In this document: in pieces, positions 49,414-62,483 of the stretch | Layout of the letters: every line of letters begins with the position of its first letter | How positions within the stretch are numbered: position 1 is the first letter of the stretch | Source: Vitis vinifera | Lineage: Eukaryota > Streptophyta > Magnoliopsida > Vitales > Vitaceae | NCBI RefSeq assembly: GCF_030704535.1 | Contig: NC_081822.1 | Coordinates: 33,029,501 to 33,093,500, forward strand | DNA: 64,000 bases | Direction of reading: 5' to 3' | The notes under the pieces: model-generated | What the model was told of the DNA's origin: nothing | Database searches by the model: none | What the model saw: only the letters and a program-made list of their open reading frames with translations | Translations under genes and position numbers: made by a program

Positions 49414-49994
49414 TGTAGACCCCCCCTAAGGCTGCGAAGCAGGGGGAAGTTTCCTTGCTTTTTTCTTTTTTATTCTCAGGCGGCTGATGAGAGGTGGGCT
49501 TGGGGCAGAGAAGTGCGGCTGATGGGAGATGCAGCAGGGAGGCTTGCGGGAGAAGCCAAAGAAAAGCTAAAAAGAAAAAGTTGGCTTGAGAAAGGAGGAA
49601 CCAGTGAGAAGCCGAGGAGGAGGGGAGTACCTCTGCGTTTAGACGAGTGCTGAAAGGCGAGCACATCTGGCGCAGAGAAGAGACTTCCAGGTACGAATAC
49701 TGTAGATTTCCTACCCATTTTCCCTATTATATCGCTCTTCATGCATTTTTCTAGTCGTCTTCTGGCTTGCATTTGTTACTTGGGTATATTATTGCTTTGT
49801 TTTCCTTGTCATCTTCTCCTGACATGCACTTCAAAGATAAATCTGGAAGCTCAGCGAGTGAGCCACCGAGTCCCTGGTAAACGATCCATCTTGACCATTT
49901 CTGGGTATTAAATACTCCATCTTCTCTTCTCAGTTGTGGTATGTTGCTCTGTGACCACCAACACCGCAACTCTCAAGATTGTTAGGGTTAGAAA

Positions 49995-50470
49995 ATGGAA
50001 CCTGGTAACGAAGTAAAGGATGACGCCTCTGTAGATTCTCTGACTTCAGTCCTGGAGGATGAGGGTATTTGTGAGGAGCAAATTAAAGTTAAGATGGAGG
50101 ATGACATACTTCTTGCCCTCGATGCAAAAAGTGGAGATTCTTCTCTTATATCCAGAACCATGTCAAAGGAAGAAGAGATGCTGATGAAAGAATGGGTGAA
50201 GGAAGAGGATGCAAAACAAGTAGTATCTCAGGAGGCCCCCCACTTGAATGACAGCCAGTTCACTAAATTGGATGAGCTTCTAACATAGACCCAGCTGTGC
50301 TTAGAGTTTTTATTGAAAAAAAAATGGATTCCATCATATTTAATCGTGTGGAGGAGAAAGGGAGTGAAATTGTTGAAGTAAAAAAGAGGGGTCGAGGTTC
50401 AAAAAGAAAAGAGGAATATAATAATAGGAAGGCCAAGAGAGCAGTTGCAGCCATGCTAGAAAGTATCTAA
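49995..50470 (+). pseudogene. DDM1: Fragment of chromatin remodeller DDM1 (N-terminal region)
   Basis: The frame 49995-50288 starts MEPGNEVKDDASVD and has an acidic N-terminus, then SQFTKLDELLT, a sequence characteristic of plant DDM1. A TAG at 50286-50288 interrupts it, an A-run change near 50315 shifts the frame, and the next part resumes at 50324 (MDSIIFNRVEEKGSE, then KRGRGSKRKEEYNNRKAKRA) and stops at about 50468. The helicase domain is missing. DDM1 is a SNF2-type ATPase needed for DNA methylation and silencing of transposons. The parts run together without an intron, suggesting origin from RNA. It is in sense orientation to the conserved end of E2. Confidence 0.78.
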
Positions 50471-50599
50471 GGCATTACCATTGAAAATATCTTGTGGTTG
50501 ATGGTGGGGTCTAGATGTAAATTCATGATATGCACGTTGCAAGACTTTGCTTTATTTTTCTTTGGGCTGCTAGGATGTTCAAACATCATTTGAAAATTC

Positions 50600-52195
50600 C
50601 CACCTTGGCCACCTCTAAGTGTGGTCACTTTGGCATATGGCCCCAGTAAGCTTTTGACTTTTTATTTGTCTTCTTATTATGTTAACAATTTTCCTAACTC
50701 TAGGTTTCAAAATTCCTTTCATGATTCCATTTCTCAAATAATTTTTAAAGCTTTTATTTTAGAATAGTATTCCGGAATTCCCATTTTCGTATTTATTTAT
50801 TTAATCATTATTCTTTTTGTTATTATTATTATTTTATTTATTTACTTTTAAAATTCTATTTTTAAGTAATTCTAAAATTCTGATTTTCAAATTTAATTTT
50901 TAATATAAAAAATTTCATTATTCACGTTGATTCATTTAAATATTATTTTTGTTATTATTATTATAATTTCATATTTATTTATTTCTTTCTTTTAAAAATT
51001 CAATAATTAAAGTTCAATTCTTAAAAAAATCTGACTTCTAAATTTAATTTTTAATATAAAAAATTTCACTATTCACGTTCATTCATTTAAATATTATTTT
51101 CGTTATTATTATTATAATTTCATATCTATTTATTTATTTCTTTTAAAAATTCCAATCATTAAAGTTCAAATTTTCAAAATTCCGTTTTCCAAATTTAATT
51201 TTCAATCTCAAAAATTTCACTATTCACGTTCATTCGTTTAAGTATTATTTTCGTTATTACTTCCAAATCTAATTTTCAATCTCAAAAATTTCACTATTCA
51301 CGTTCATTTGTTTAACGATTATTTTCGTTATTATTATTATTCCATTCATTTACTTATTCACTTGTTCATTTATTTAAAATTTCATCCCTAAATAATTCTT
51401 TAAATTTCCAATCCCTAAGTCCAATGTCCAATTTCTAAAATTCTAATTTTCGCAATTATTTATCCAATCTTTATTATTTTCGTTATTCTATTCATTTATT
51501 TATTCATTTGTTCGTTTATTTAAAATTCCATCTCTAAATAATTCTTTAAATTTCCAATCCCTAATTTCAATTTCCAATTTCCAAAATTCTAACTTTCGCA
51601 ATTATTTATCCGATCATCATTATTTCGTCATTATTATTATTCCATTCATTTATTTATTCACTCATTCATTTATTTAAAATTTCATCTTTAAATAATTCTT
51701 CAAAATTCCAATTTCCAAATTTAGGTATTTGAAATTCTAATTTTCCTATCTCCGAACTTAATTTTCAGTTTTCAATATTCCAATTCTCGTATTTTATTCA
51801 GTTACTCATTTATTATTATCATTATCATTATCATTTTATTCATTTCTAAAAATTCCGCCTTCGAATGATTTCCAAGTTTTCCAATTTTTATAATTCAATT
51901 TTCATAGTTTCTACTTCTCAAATAATTTTCAATTCTGATTTCTTTCAAATTTTAATTTCCAAAGTCCCAATTTTCATAATTTATTATTATTATTTTTTAA
52001 AAAAAAAAATCCCAATCACTCAAATAATTTTCAAAATTCCAATTTCTTTCAAATTTAATTTCTAAAATTCTCATTCTTACATTTAATTTCTAAAAATCAA
52101 ATTTTTAAATAATTTCTAAAACTCCAATTTTCAAATAATCTTTAAGACTCCAATTTTCAAATAAATTTCAAAAATCCAGTTTCCCTCGAACAGTT
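50600..52195. repeat. Low-complexity AT-rich tract in E2
   Basis: Many loosely repeated units containing AATTTCCAATTTTC, TTCACTATTCACGTTCATTC and CGTTATTATTATTATT words. Three copies of a TTCACTATTCACGTTCATTCGTTTAA unit lie at 51060-51310. No coding capacity. Confidence 0.8.
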
Positions 52196-52259
52196 TTAAA
52201 TTTGTTTAGTGATGCATGTGATATGTTTTGTGCTCTTTATTATATACTGACCCCATTTT

Positions 52260-52700
52260 TATGATAGCGCATTGCTCGTTCGTGGCCTAGGTACGCATCC
52301 ACTCCCATTCTGGTCATTTTCTATGCATGTTTTGATTCCCACATGTGCATGATCAATCTGAGTATTCATTGATTCCCTCATCAATTGCCATTGCTTGCTT
52401 CATTTTATTAGTAGAGACCCGACTTTAGGGGCTTAGAGGGGTGCTACGGTCTTTACCGTACCTTCCCGATAAGTAACCTGACCCCCGAACCTGATCCGGT
52501 TTTTCACAGACCACCTTTTCCAAAATAAGGAGTCACACTTAGGGTTTTTCTTTCTTATTTTGTTTACCCTTTAAAAATAAAACAAAAATAAGTGGCGACT
52601 CCAAGTCATTTTCAAATAATCAATAAAAAATCAATTTTTCAAATCAAAATCGAGCTCGCCATCGAGTGGGAAACGCATGAGCCGAAATGCGGGGTCCACA
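52260..52700 (+). repeat. Conserved terminal module of E2
   Basis: Collinear with the reverse complement of 10822-11330. Blocks are CGCATCCACTCCCATTC, TTAGTAGAGAC, GGGGTGCTACGGTC, TACCTTCCCGATAAG, CACACTTAGGGTTTTTC, AAATAAGTGGCGACTCC and GAGCTCGCCATCGAG, ending GGGGTCCACA. Confidence 0.75.
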
Positions 52701-52705
52701 CCCTC

Positions 52706-54604
52706 ATTGGCTTTAATGTTTAGAGTTTATTCCTCACTTTTCATGCCTAGGCATTAGCCTTAGGAGCCCAATAAGAACCATCTTAGGTCAGAATGGCTCA
52801 TCCAACAAGCACCTAAGGTACTCTACAAGGTACTCCTAAGCTTCAGCTTCCAAGTGACAAAGATGGGTCTAGCCAACTAAGAGCGAATCTAGGTCACAAG
52901 CTGATATTAGCACAATAAAACCATATTTCAGGGGCATTCAATGGTCAAAAGGGAGGTCCTAAGGATCTATACAACCTCAAATAAAATCATATTCATAGGA
53001 CATTCCATGGTAAAAAATGGCTCAAGTCTGATAAGCACTTAGAAGAACCCTTCTCCTCAGCCTCAACTATTACACACTAGATATATATCAAAATAAAACC
53101 ATACAAAAAGGTGGCCAAAAGCAGAGTTAACTTAGGATTTCCATTAAAATCTCAAACTAAGCGCTTAAAATGTACACAACATGAAAGCAATTGTAACCAA
53201 AGGATTACAAATACTGAAAATATATTTAAGATCTTGTGAACACACTTAAAAACAATAAAACAAGCTAAAAAATACATGCATTCAATAGTTCATAACATGA
53301 AGAAGAAGACCTCCCCTTGAAACACCTCAATGGTTCTTTCTTTGGCTTCCAAAATGAGTGCTTCTTAGGTTATTAATTAGTAGGTCTCGTTAAGGCATCA
53401 AAATTGAGGTAGGAAATCCTATGTCAGGTGGGAAACAGCAAATTGATGATAGACATGGTGGGTCCGTGTCATCCTCATATGTACCCTGTATGAAATTGCG
53501 ACAAAGATGGCACTATACTTAGAGCCATCATCAACTGAAACTGCCTTTGTGGGAAGCATAAATGGCAGCAACATCAAGGTGGCGCATCTTGGCACTATTT
53601 TTCCCTATGGTTTGAATCTGTATAGTGTGGAATGGGGCTTGGTTGGAACCATCTTCTAGATCTCCTACAAGCCCCCTGCTCAACTTCACATGACTCGAAC
53701 TAGTTTGTAGTTTTCCCCGTTCCTGAGGTTTCCAAGCATATATGCCCCAAGCTTGCAGATCATGCTCCTTAATATTCGAAGAATTACATAAAGGACATGC
53801 TACATAGGAAAAAAATGAGTAGCTGAGTTTAACTCGCTTAAGTTTGCTCAAGTATTGTCATTGCGGATGGAGCACGGTTGATACCCAAAGTTCACTTATA
53901 ATCTGCTTTCAGTCTTACTGAATTCTCAATTTTCAATTTCACTCCAGAGTCTTTATTACGAGCCTAAAAACATTGAACTCTTTTGCACTTCCCTTTCTTT
54001 GCTTTATCAAACTCAAAGAAAGTTTTATAAAAGGACAATCTCAAAAAAAAATTTAAAAATAAAAAAAAATCAAGAGAATATGCAGGTTTTAAGATTAGTG
54101 AACTGCATACATACATCATCAACTATATACATTGATTAATAACATTTCATTTAATCACTAAATAATAATTTGAGCAAAATAAATATCAAGCAGTAATATT
54201 ATGGGATTTTTTTTTTTCTTTTTTCCAATGGTAAAAACAAGAGTGACCACATACCGAGAAGTGGTGAGATTCAAAATGGACCCAATGGTAAAAGGTAGCA
54301 AGAAGCAAGAAGCAAGAAGCTTAGAATAGTAATGAACACCCAAACAAGAGCAACTTATACGGTTGGAACTCAAACCTTTGCTGGAACCAGGAATGCGAGT
54401 CAGTGTGAGAGTTCCTCTGGGTTCCCCCACACGAAGGCTTCTCCTGATGGTATGTTATAATACTGATTTGATCACATCTTCAAGGCCACTTCCTCTGGGT
54501 TGGGCCTCATGAAGGCTTCTGAATATGATTTTTTAACCAAGTCTCTCTCATGAAGATCATCAAGAACAATTTCAGTAGCGGTCCTTTGGTGAATGTGGTA
54601 GTCG
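52706..54604. other. Intergenic region
   Basis: No recognised gene. The 53851-53531 minus-strand frame has a possible CX2C pair (CPLCNSSN) but no family I can name. A poly-purine stretch lies at about 54040-54080. Confidence 0.45.
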
Positions 54605-57600
54605 CTACTGGTATGAGATACGGGAGGGTTTGGCTGCATGCCTTCTTGGCTCATCAAAGGCAATTCCACTGGAATAATCCCCTTCATCACTGGTACCTTT
54701 AATGTACACTGGACAAAACCCACAACTCTTCACAACGCAGCCCCCGCTTGAACTAAATGAAAACTTAATGTGACTCCATTTCTCACGACTGAAGCTGAAA
54801 AATGATGGAACATACGCCAGCCATACATGATCTGATTCAATTGGTGTACGTTGAAGTTGGTAAGTCCAGCTACCAAAGAAGGAACATATGCGATGGGAAT
54901 TGGAATTGGAATTAAGATCATGGGTATCCAAGTCGCAGTACATACACCAAGCCCGGGAGTCGTGCTGCGGTGCCATAACAGCAGAAAGAGCAAAACCCAG
55001 GAAGTTGCTATTAATATACCAATCTGGAGGAACCTCTATATTTATTTCATGCCCTTGGCTATGATGCCTGAACCAATCCGGTATTTCACTACCAGGGAAA
55101 ACAGTGCTGAACGGGATCGCAACGTTAGGATGCCACTGCAAAACAAAAACGAATATTGAGGATGCTGAGAACGAACCCACATCTCCTATTATTTTTGGTA
55201 GTAAAACTTCCAATTTTTAAAATTCATTTACAAATGATACAAAATTTTAATATAAATGTCCCTTTGCTGCATTGTTACTATTTCACATCTTAACCTACTC
55301 ATTTTCTTCTATTATTATTATTATTATTATTATAAATACTATTATTATTACTAGTACATACAAATATTTATTTCAACATGATTATTCCTAGTAGTATTTT
55401 TGTTATTAACAATAATAATACTATAAATATTTATATTAATACTATTTTTTTACTATAGTATTAATAGTATAGTAAGCTAATACATGAAGTAAATTAATAT
55501 ATCATTAATAACTATAATTGTAATAGCATGATAAGGGACAAAATGATTTAAACAAAATCGTTAATAATAAAAATATAACATGATAATAATAACTATAATA
55601 TAATAATGACAACAATCAATTATAATAATAATGCTAATAATAATTTTCTATGTTAAAATAATAAAGTAACAATGACATTATTTAATAGTAATATTAATTG
55701 TAATTATAATACCATTAATTTCATATTATAAGTAATAACTTTAGTAAAAATATTAAGGATTATTTGGATATATGAGTTAAAATAACTATTAAATCATAAC
55801 AATGACATCTCTCTTTAATTTTGTTGAGAGATGACTCTTTTTGGATGCATTTACTATTTTCTATATTTTGTTTTCGTAACTTCATTTTAAGTGTGATCTT
55901 TAACTTTTTCTTTTTTTTTTTAGCTTTATCTTGAACTTGCTCCCTTTCTTTCTCAATTGATAACACTATGAAAAATTTATCTTATCTCATAATGCCCTAC
56001 CCTATTCTGTTATCTCTCAAATAGCTCATTCTCATCCCTATTCAAGATATTCATATAAACTATTTGGAGATTATATTTTATTTATCATAAATTTAACTAA
56101 AGTTAAATTCTCATTAAAAATGTTCATTGAAATTGTATTGGATTGAATTTGGTTTACAAGAAATGTAACTACGATTAAGTTTTCATTTCATCTACAAAAA
56201 TAACTTAATTATGGTAACTTAAACTACATTATAGTTAAATTTCATTTTAAAATAACTTGATTAAGATTAAGTTCTTTATTAGAAGGTTTATTTGGATTCA
56301 ATACCGGATTGCAGGGCTTGGCGAAAACAGGGTTAGATAAAAGATTTGCTCATGGACAACTTTTTATCCTATCTAATCTTTAACATTATAAAAGTTCAAA
56401 TGAAACCCTAAAAAAACTCCCACAAAAATAAAGAGAATAATAATAATAATAGAAAAAAAAGAATTAATGGATTAAAAGGGATAAAAAAATCCTATATTTA
56501 TAAATCTAACTTCCTTAAATTTTTGTCTTGAAAAGGAATTTGATTTTAATATAAATGTCTCACAATCTATTGATTATTTATATGTTAGTTTTAAAAGAAA
56601 ATATTATTTTTGTGAGAAAAATTAGGAAATTTTTGTCCTATACGGATGCTTTTTAAGGTTAAAAAGGTTAAATAAAAAAGTAGATGGTTAGATTTACAAA
56701 ATATCCCTTCTAATCAAATTATTCAAAAAAAAAATATCAAATATATATAATACAAGTGAAATAGAACATAAAAGACAAAATTATAATACGGACATTTAAA
56801 AAAAAAAAATCCTTTTATTGGAATTCAAAAGTTGGGATGAAATGTGAAAGTACGTTTTGTATCGTTTGGGTCAAGTTAATACAAATTCTCCCGTTTTAAA
56901 AAATAAAAAAATTAAAGACATTCATATGGTACATAATTAGGAGAAGCAAAAATCATGAAGGCACAGCGAAAGTAGCATTTCTGCAGAAATGTGGAAATTA
57001 TGATATGAAAACGAAAGAACTTACGATAGCATAAGTGTCCCTCCATGTACCTGGGACAGCATGCGATGCCACACTCTGTACATCATGCTCCATCTTACTA
57101 TGACAGTTCCTCAGTTTGAAGCAATTACCAAATAGAAAACCTCCAAAACGTTTGAAAACTGACTGAGGGGAGATGAGTTCCAGTGATGTGCAGTTACTTG
57201 CATTCATACATTCTATACTTGAAGGAAGCACTGGCAGTGCTTGAAGCCTTCTGCAATTTGTCAACTCAAGCCTCTTCAGCATAGAAAGTCGTTCCAAGTT
57301 CCAAGGTAGGTGAATGATGGAGGTTCCACTAAGGTTCAGATACGTCAGTGAGGTTAAGGTGCAATGAGGACTAATGAAACGTGATCTTCTAGGCGCAGAC
57401 GAAGGAGATGCATTATGATTTCTCAGGACAACACTGGAAGAATGTTGTTGTCTTATGGTGGAATCATCTGAATTGAGCTCACTTAAGCAGTCTAAATTCC
57501 CTGAGTTCTCTTGAAAATTTCCAAGTTCTGACCAGCCAGAAAAGTCTGTTATAGCAGTCCCATCTAAACAGAGTTTTGATAAATATGGCATATGCTGTGG

Positions 57601-58346
57601 AACTTCTTGTAACTTCTCTAGCTTTGAGCAACCCGAGAGAATAAAGGTTCGAAGGGATACCAACCAACGGATGCTTGGAAGATGCTCAAGGTTTATGCAG
57701 TTTTCCATATTCAACAAAATAAGTTTGCTCAAGTATCCAAGGGATGGGTGAACCTTACGCAAATTTGTACATCCTTTGAGAACCAAAACTTCAAGATTTG
57801 TGGCTCTCGAAAAATCGGGAGTTTTTTTTAGGTATTGGGAGTAACTGACATCCACAAATTCGAGGTGTCCAAAGACCTATAAGCCAAAAAAAAAAAAAAA
57901 AAACCCACAGAGAAGCTATAAACATTTAGATTTCATTATGAATATCACACAGTATCCCAAAAAGAGAAAGTAAATCAATCATACCTTTTGTCCTTTCCAG
58001 AGCTGAGTAAGATGGCTACGAGGCATGCAGAAGTGAACAAGATTCTCGGACTCAAAATCGGATGGCAGTGATTCACATGGGTATTCATCCCAATGTAGAT
58101 ACCTCAACTCATCGTAATGAAATTTGAAGTCATCAGAAATGTGCAATTTACATTGCATCTTTCCCCCGGTATCTCGAAGATTAGATCGGTAGATTTCAAG
58201 CAACCTAAGATTAGTCATCTGGGAAAAGGCTTTAGTGGTAAAGTTCATCTCCTCTAAACCAGATAGGTTGAAGAATATGCCTTCAACTTCTTGAGCTCCC
58301 TAACAACCAAGAGCAAAGAATAAGTTAAAAGAATGCAAATTTATTA

Positions 58347-58349
<3 letters not shown>

Positions 58350-58387
<38 letters not shown>
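58350..58387. repeat. (TA)n microsatellite in TNL intron 2
   Basis: An uninterrupted TA run of about 38 bases between the NB-ARC and first LRR exon of the minus-strand TNL. Confidence 0.9.
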
Positions 58388-58390
<3 letters not shown>

Positions 58391-60434
58391 GCTTAAACAA
58401 AAATGATATATACTTCCAAAGTTTAAATTTGCCTATGAAAAGGAAATTTCAAATTACATTCACACCGTTTCCCATTTCAAAATATGAGAGATATCCTTCT
58501 GTTCCCATAATCTGCTGCGCTTGCCAGGCTCTTTAGAAGTCTTGCGAACGATTTGCCAACCCATTTCTTGAAGTAAATCATGCATCTCTAATCTATTGTC
58601 CCTAGTAAGGGTTATAAGAGATTTATCAATTAGATTTTCTATTCCGCTAACCACAGTGAAGCCACAACTTTCTAATATTTTCCTTACAAAAGTTTTGCCT
58701 CTTCCTCTAAAGAAACATGCAATATCTAGAAATATATCTTTCTCATTATCTTTTAATCCACGAAAACTTATTTGAAGCACTTCTTGAATTTCCTCATTAG
58801 GGAATTTTTTCAGTTGATTCAACATATCTGTCCAATAGTCAGCATTTCTATCACACAAAGAACAACCCAAAACTTTGAGAGCCAATGGAAGACCTTGAGC
58901 ATAAGATGTTATTTGATCCAAGAGCTTCATAACATCTCTTGTAGGGGTTTGTTTATAAAGGCATAATGACTAAAGAGCTGAATGGCATTATCATCCTCTA
59001 ATTTTTGTACTTTATATACTACATCAACACCTTGCACAGTTAGAAGATGTTTATCCCTTGTTGTTATAATAATTCGACTTTGTGGGCCAAACCAATCATG
59101 TCCCCCTACTAATGTTTCTAACATGGATTGGTGATTCACATCATCAATAACAAGAAGGACTTTTTTAGAATGAAGTCTTGCCTTTATTGAAGTGAGTCCC
59201 ATATTTATATTTTTATTCCCTAATACCTTTGAAAGAAGTTCTGCTTTTAAATTATCCATACTTGTGCTTTTTAAGCCTTCTAGAAAGCAATAACCTTCAA
59301 ATTGACAGAAAAGACGCTCATAAATAACTCTGGCAAGGGTTGTCTTGCCAATGCCGCCCATACCCCAAATTCCTACCATAAGAACTTTAGTTGATTCAAG
59401 ACACAATAGTGACTCCAATTTTCTTATGCAACAATTCATTCCCACTAGATTCTTCGAATCACTTGAGGATACACAATTTAAATCTTTGGAAATATCCGTG
59501 ACAATTTCTTCAATAAACTGAGTCTCAGACCTGCCAGTTTGAAGAACAAATAAAAGCAGTTTGATAACCCATAAATGTTGAAACACTTGTAAGTATGGCA
59601 AGACACATGGTCTTGTTCATTACAACTTCGGAAAAGAGGAAATTAAGCATAATAAGATGATCAAGATATAATTGGTCGAATTTATCTTACGAGAATTTTT
59701 GTGTTGTGTTAAGAACAAATGTCATAAATAACCATCTTAAATCTATCATATCTAACCTAATTTTCATTTGTATACAAATATGACAAGGTGCATAACCATA
59801 ACTAAATATATTAATAAACACAAAGATGTATTCATGTACCTACTAACAATCAGATTTATTAGAAAAGAAAAGGACAAAGATGAATTTTTGTTAAGAGTAT
59901 TAATTAGTCACAGTTGCAAAATACTTTTCATCTTGCACAAGATGTATAAAGCACAGAAGTTCAATGAAAAGGGTTGTAGCATCCCAATTGTAAAATGGTT
60001 TACGCAATCATGTACTCCTTTTTCATTCACTTTTATTTTTTCAAATATAGAAGGCTTGTAAATTTACTCATTGGTCTTCAACTTTTTATCTCCTAAACAC
60101 ACCTAAAACCCTATCCTAGTTCCTATCTCCTTCCCACTCAACTTCTTCATTTAATTTTTTCCCTACTTTAGCAAAACAAAAGAAGCAAAAATGAAAGATA
60201 GAAATGAAAGGTGTAGAAGTGAAGAAAACTAAGATAAAGAAGATGAAGAGGAAGGAGAGATGAATCAGGGCTCAATAGACAAAGAAGATCATAAGCTATG
60301 AGTGTGTGTCCTCATATATAAGTATGTTGAGGAAAGAAAAAAAAAAAAAAAAAAGAAGAATAAAGGGATGGAAGGGGACTACAAATAAAAGTCTTAGAGA
60401 TGACAATTTCTTGCGTTTTTCAGGTCAGACGGAT

Positions 60435-61370
60435 ATGGGAGCATAGTAATCGGGGATGGGATGGGTTTGGATTTTTTTTAAAAACCCGGATAGGGTTTGA
60501 GGCGGGGTCGGGTTTTGTAATCATTTACACCACCCCGCCCCACCCCACCCCAGATATAAAAATGCAAATTTACCCTTTATATCCTACAAAATACCAAAAA
60601 AACTCCACCTATAAATATCTTCTTCCTCTTTCATTTCTAGGGTTTATCTCAGGCAATGCAAACATCCTCTTCTCAGTTCTCATACTTTTTTTTTTTTTAT
60701 TCGAACTGATTTTCCAAATTAAAAAATTTTCTAGCTTAGATTTTGAGTCGTTAGTTTCAAATCCATATTCATTTTTCTGGTAATTTTTTTTTTCATATTT
60801 ATTTTCAAATATCAATCACTAAAAACTCATTGAAAACCAGAAAATAACAAAGGGAGAGTTGGAGAGTGAGCAACGAAGAGAGAGATGCCGATGGCAATGG
60901 TGCTTTGGAGGCTTTTATCATCCATCAACAAGTCAATTTGTAGCGTCTTCAATGGCGGGTCCATCTATTACATGGTTCTTTCTTTCTTATTTATCTGTTT
61001 GATGTTGAGAAAATACTAGAAAAGACAAAATACTGGAACAAATTTTGGTGGTTCTAAGCTTGTTTATTTATTTTCTTTTTCCTACATTTTTTGAGCACTA
61101 GATTTCTTTGGAAGTGCTTGTTTTGATTCTCATGATCCATTTTTTGTTTTGGCTTCATTTTCCAAACAATGGAAGCAAGACCCGACCCAACCCGAAAATA
61201 CATACTTGGGACGGGTGGGACGGGATTTTAATATATGTTTGAAAACGGGAATGGTAGAACATATCCCACCCCACCCCGGGTTTGGGACAAGGATGGAAAA
61301 TAATTACATATTTTGGGATGGGAATGGGATAGGGATGCCCCATCCCAAACCCACCTTATTGCCATTCTTG
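60435..61370. mobile_element. Possible DNA transposon or MITE in intron 1 of the minus-strand TNL
   Basis: The left part (AATCGGGGATGGGATGGGTTTGG) and the right part (CCCATCCCAAACCCACCTTATTGCCATT) are roughly inverted, and GGGTCGGGTTTT/AACCCGACCC words also face each other. Such GGGGTGGG-rich inverted ends occur in plant hAT and Mutator MITEs. I could not define exact ends or a target duplication, and no transposase is seen. Confidence 0.4.
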
Positions 61371-62483
61371 GGAAGTCCTTCTCTAGAAAATCGGTTCTTT
61401 CCTATTAAAGGTGCCCTTCAAACATTTAATATAACTTAAAATTGTATTTACCATTAATTTTACTAGTTTTCATTATAGTTTCATTTCAAACTATTCTTTT
61501 TTTTTTCATGTCTAAGCCTACATAGTTGTCTTAACAAACCTGAATATTTGAAATTGTATAGGTCATAATGTTTAAAAATCATTAAAGAAAAAGTCATCCT
61601 AGCTAAAATTCTTTTTATATAAGAACTTCTTAAATATTGTATACATTAGGCCACCCCAGTAACCCAACTATTTACAAACAAGTCCAAAATGGTTCTACCT
61701 GTCTAACTGAGTTCCAATAACTAGTGACTCATCTTGTCTGAGTGAATCTCAAACTTTTAATTGATGAATAATTTATGTAGGAAGAACCATGTCACTTTGC
61801 AAGCCCTAAATATCATATTGAATAAAGGTATTTAAACATATTTTTAATTTTTTTAAATCTAAAGCTAAATAATTTCAGCAATTTTCTTTTCTTCCTTTAC
61901 ACTGTTCAAGATCTAAGCAAGTACCTGTGCCCTTAGTGTTCCATAGAATGTCGAACGTAAGGGTTTTTCACTTAATTATTTATGATTCATAATAAACCTT
62001 TTGAGCAATATAATGATGATAATAATAAGGAGCTAAGCTTTAGAAAATTACTTATCACGAGATGAAGTGAAGCCAGATATCTTGCCAACTTGGGTGAGAG
62101 CCTTCCTCCATCCCTGCACCCTTTCCATATCATACTTCAACTTCTTTTCATGGTCTGCCTTCAGCTTCTCTTCATGGTCAGCCAAGGCTTTTCCGAAACT
62201 TCCCCTCTGGTTACCAACATCTGACGGATTCACATTGTAGAAAATTGGCACAGCCCTCCGTTCTTTGGTATTTTGGGACTGTAATATCTTCACCAGTTCA
62301 TCTAGGCACCACTTTGAAGATGCATAGTTTTCTGACAAAACAATGATGGAATGTCTTGATCCTTCAATTGCTGTAACAAGTGCCGGAGTTATCAACTCAC
62401 CTCTTCTAAGCTGACAATCCATAAAGGTCTCAATTCCTTTTGCACGCAAGGCCTTTCAGAGATGGTCAGTAAAAGTGTAGCGG

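Larger units (their letters stand above)
49414..52700 (+). mobile_element. Element E2: TG...CA element carrying a DDM1 fragment
   Basis: Left end TGTAGACCCCC at 49414, right end GGGGTCCACA at 52700, flanked by CCCTC on both sides (49409-49413 and 52701-52705), a clean 5-bp target duplication. It is 3,287 bp long. It has a host-gene fragment near its left end, then about 1.5 kb of low-complexity AT-rich sequence, then a roughly 450-bp module shared with E1. No protease, RT, integrase or transposase is present. It is best read as a solo LTR or non-autonomous LTR-like element of the same family as E1. Confidence 0.87.

Noticed and set aside
49403-49772. Minus-strand Ser/Pro-rich frames at the left end of E2
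   Set aside because: Overlapping frames without domains, antisense to the DDM1 fragment leader.
10822-52700. E1 and E2 as Helitrons or Pack-MULEs
   Set aside because: Helitrons make no target duplication and end in CTRR with a hairpin; Mutator elements make 9-11-bp duplications. Here TG...CA ends and 5-bp duplications are seen.
53531-53851. Minus-strand frame with a CX2C pair
   Set aside because: No family recognised, no exon context, and composition not clearly protein-like.
54472-54723. Alternative C-terminal frame for the minus-strand TNL
   Set aside because: It overlaps the end of the C-JID exon in another frame. It might be a shifted tail (RPNPEEVALKM), but no splice site joins it convincingly.
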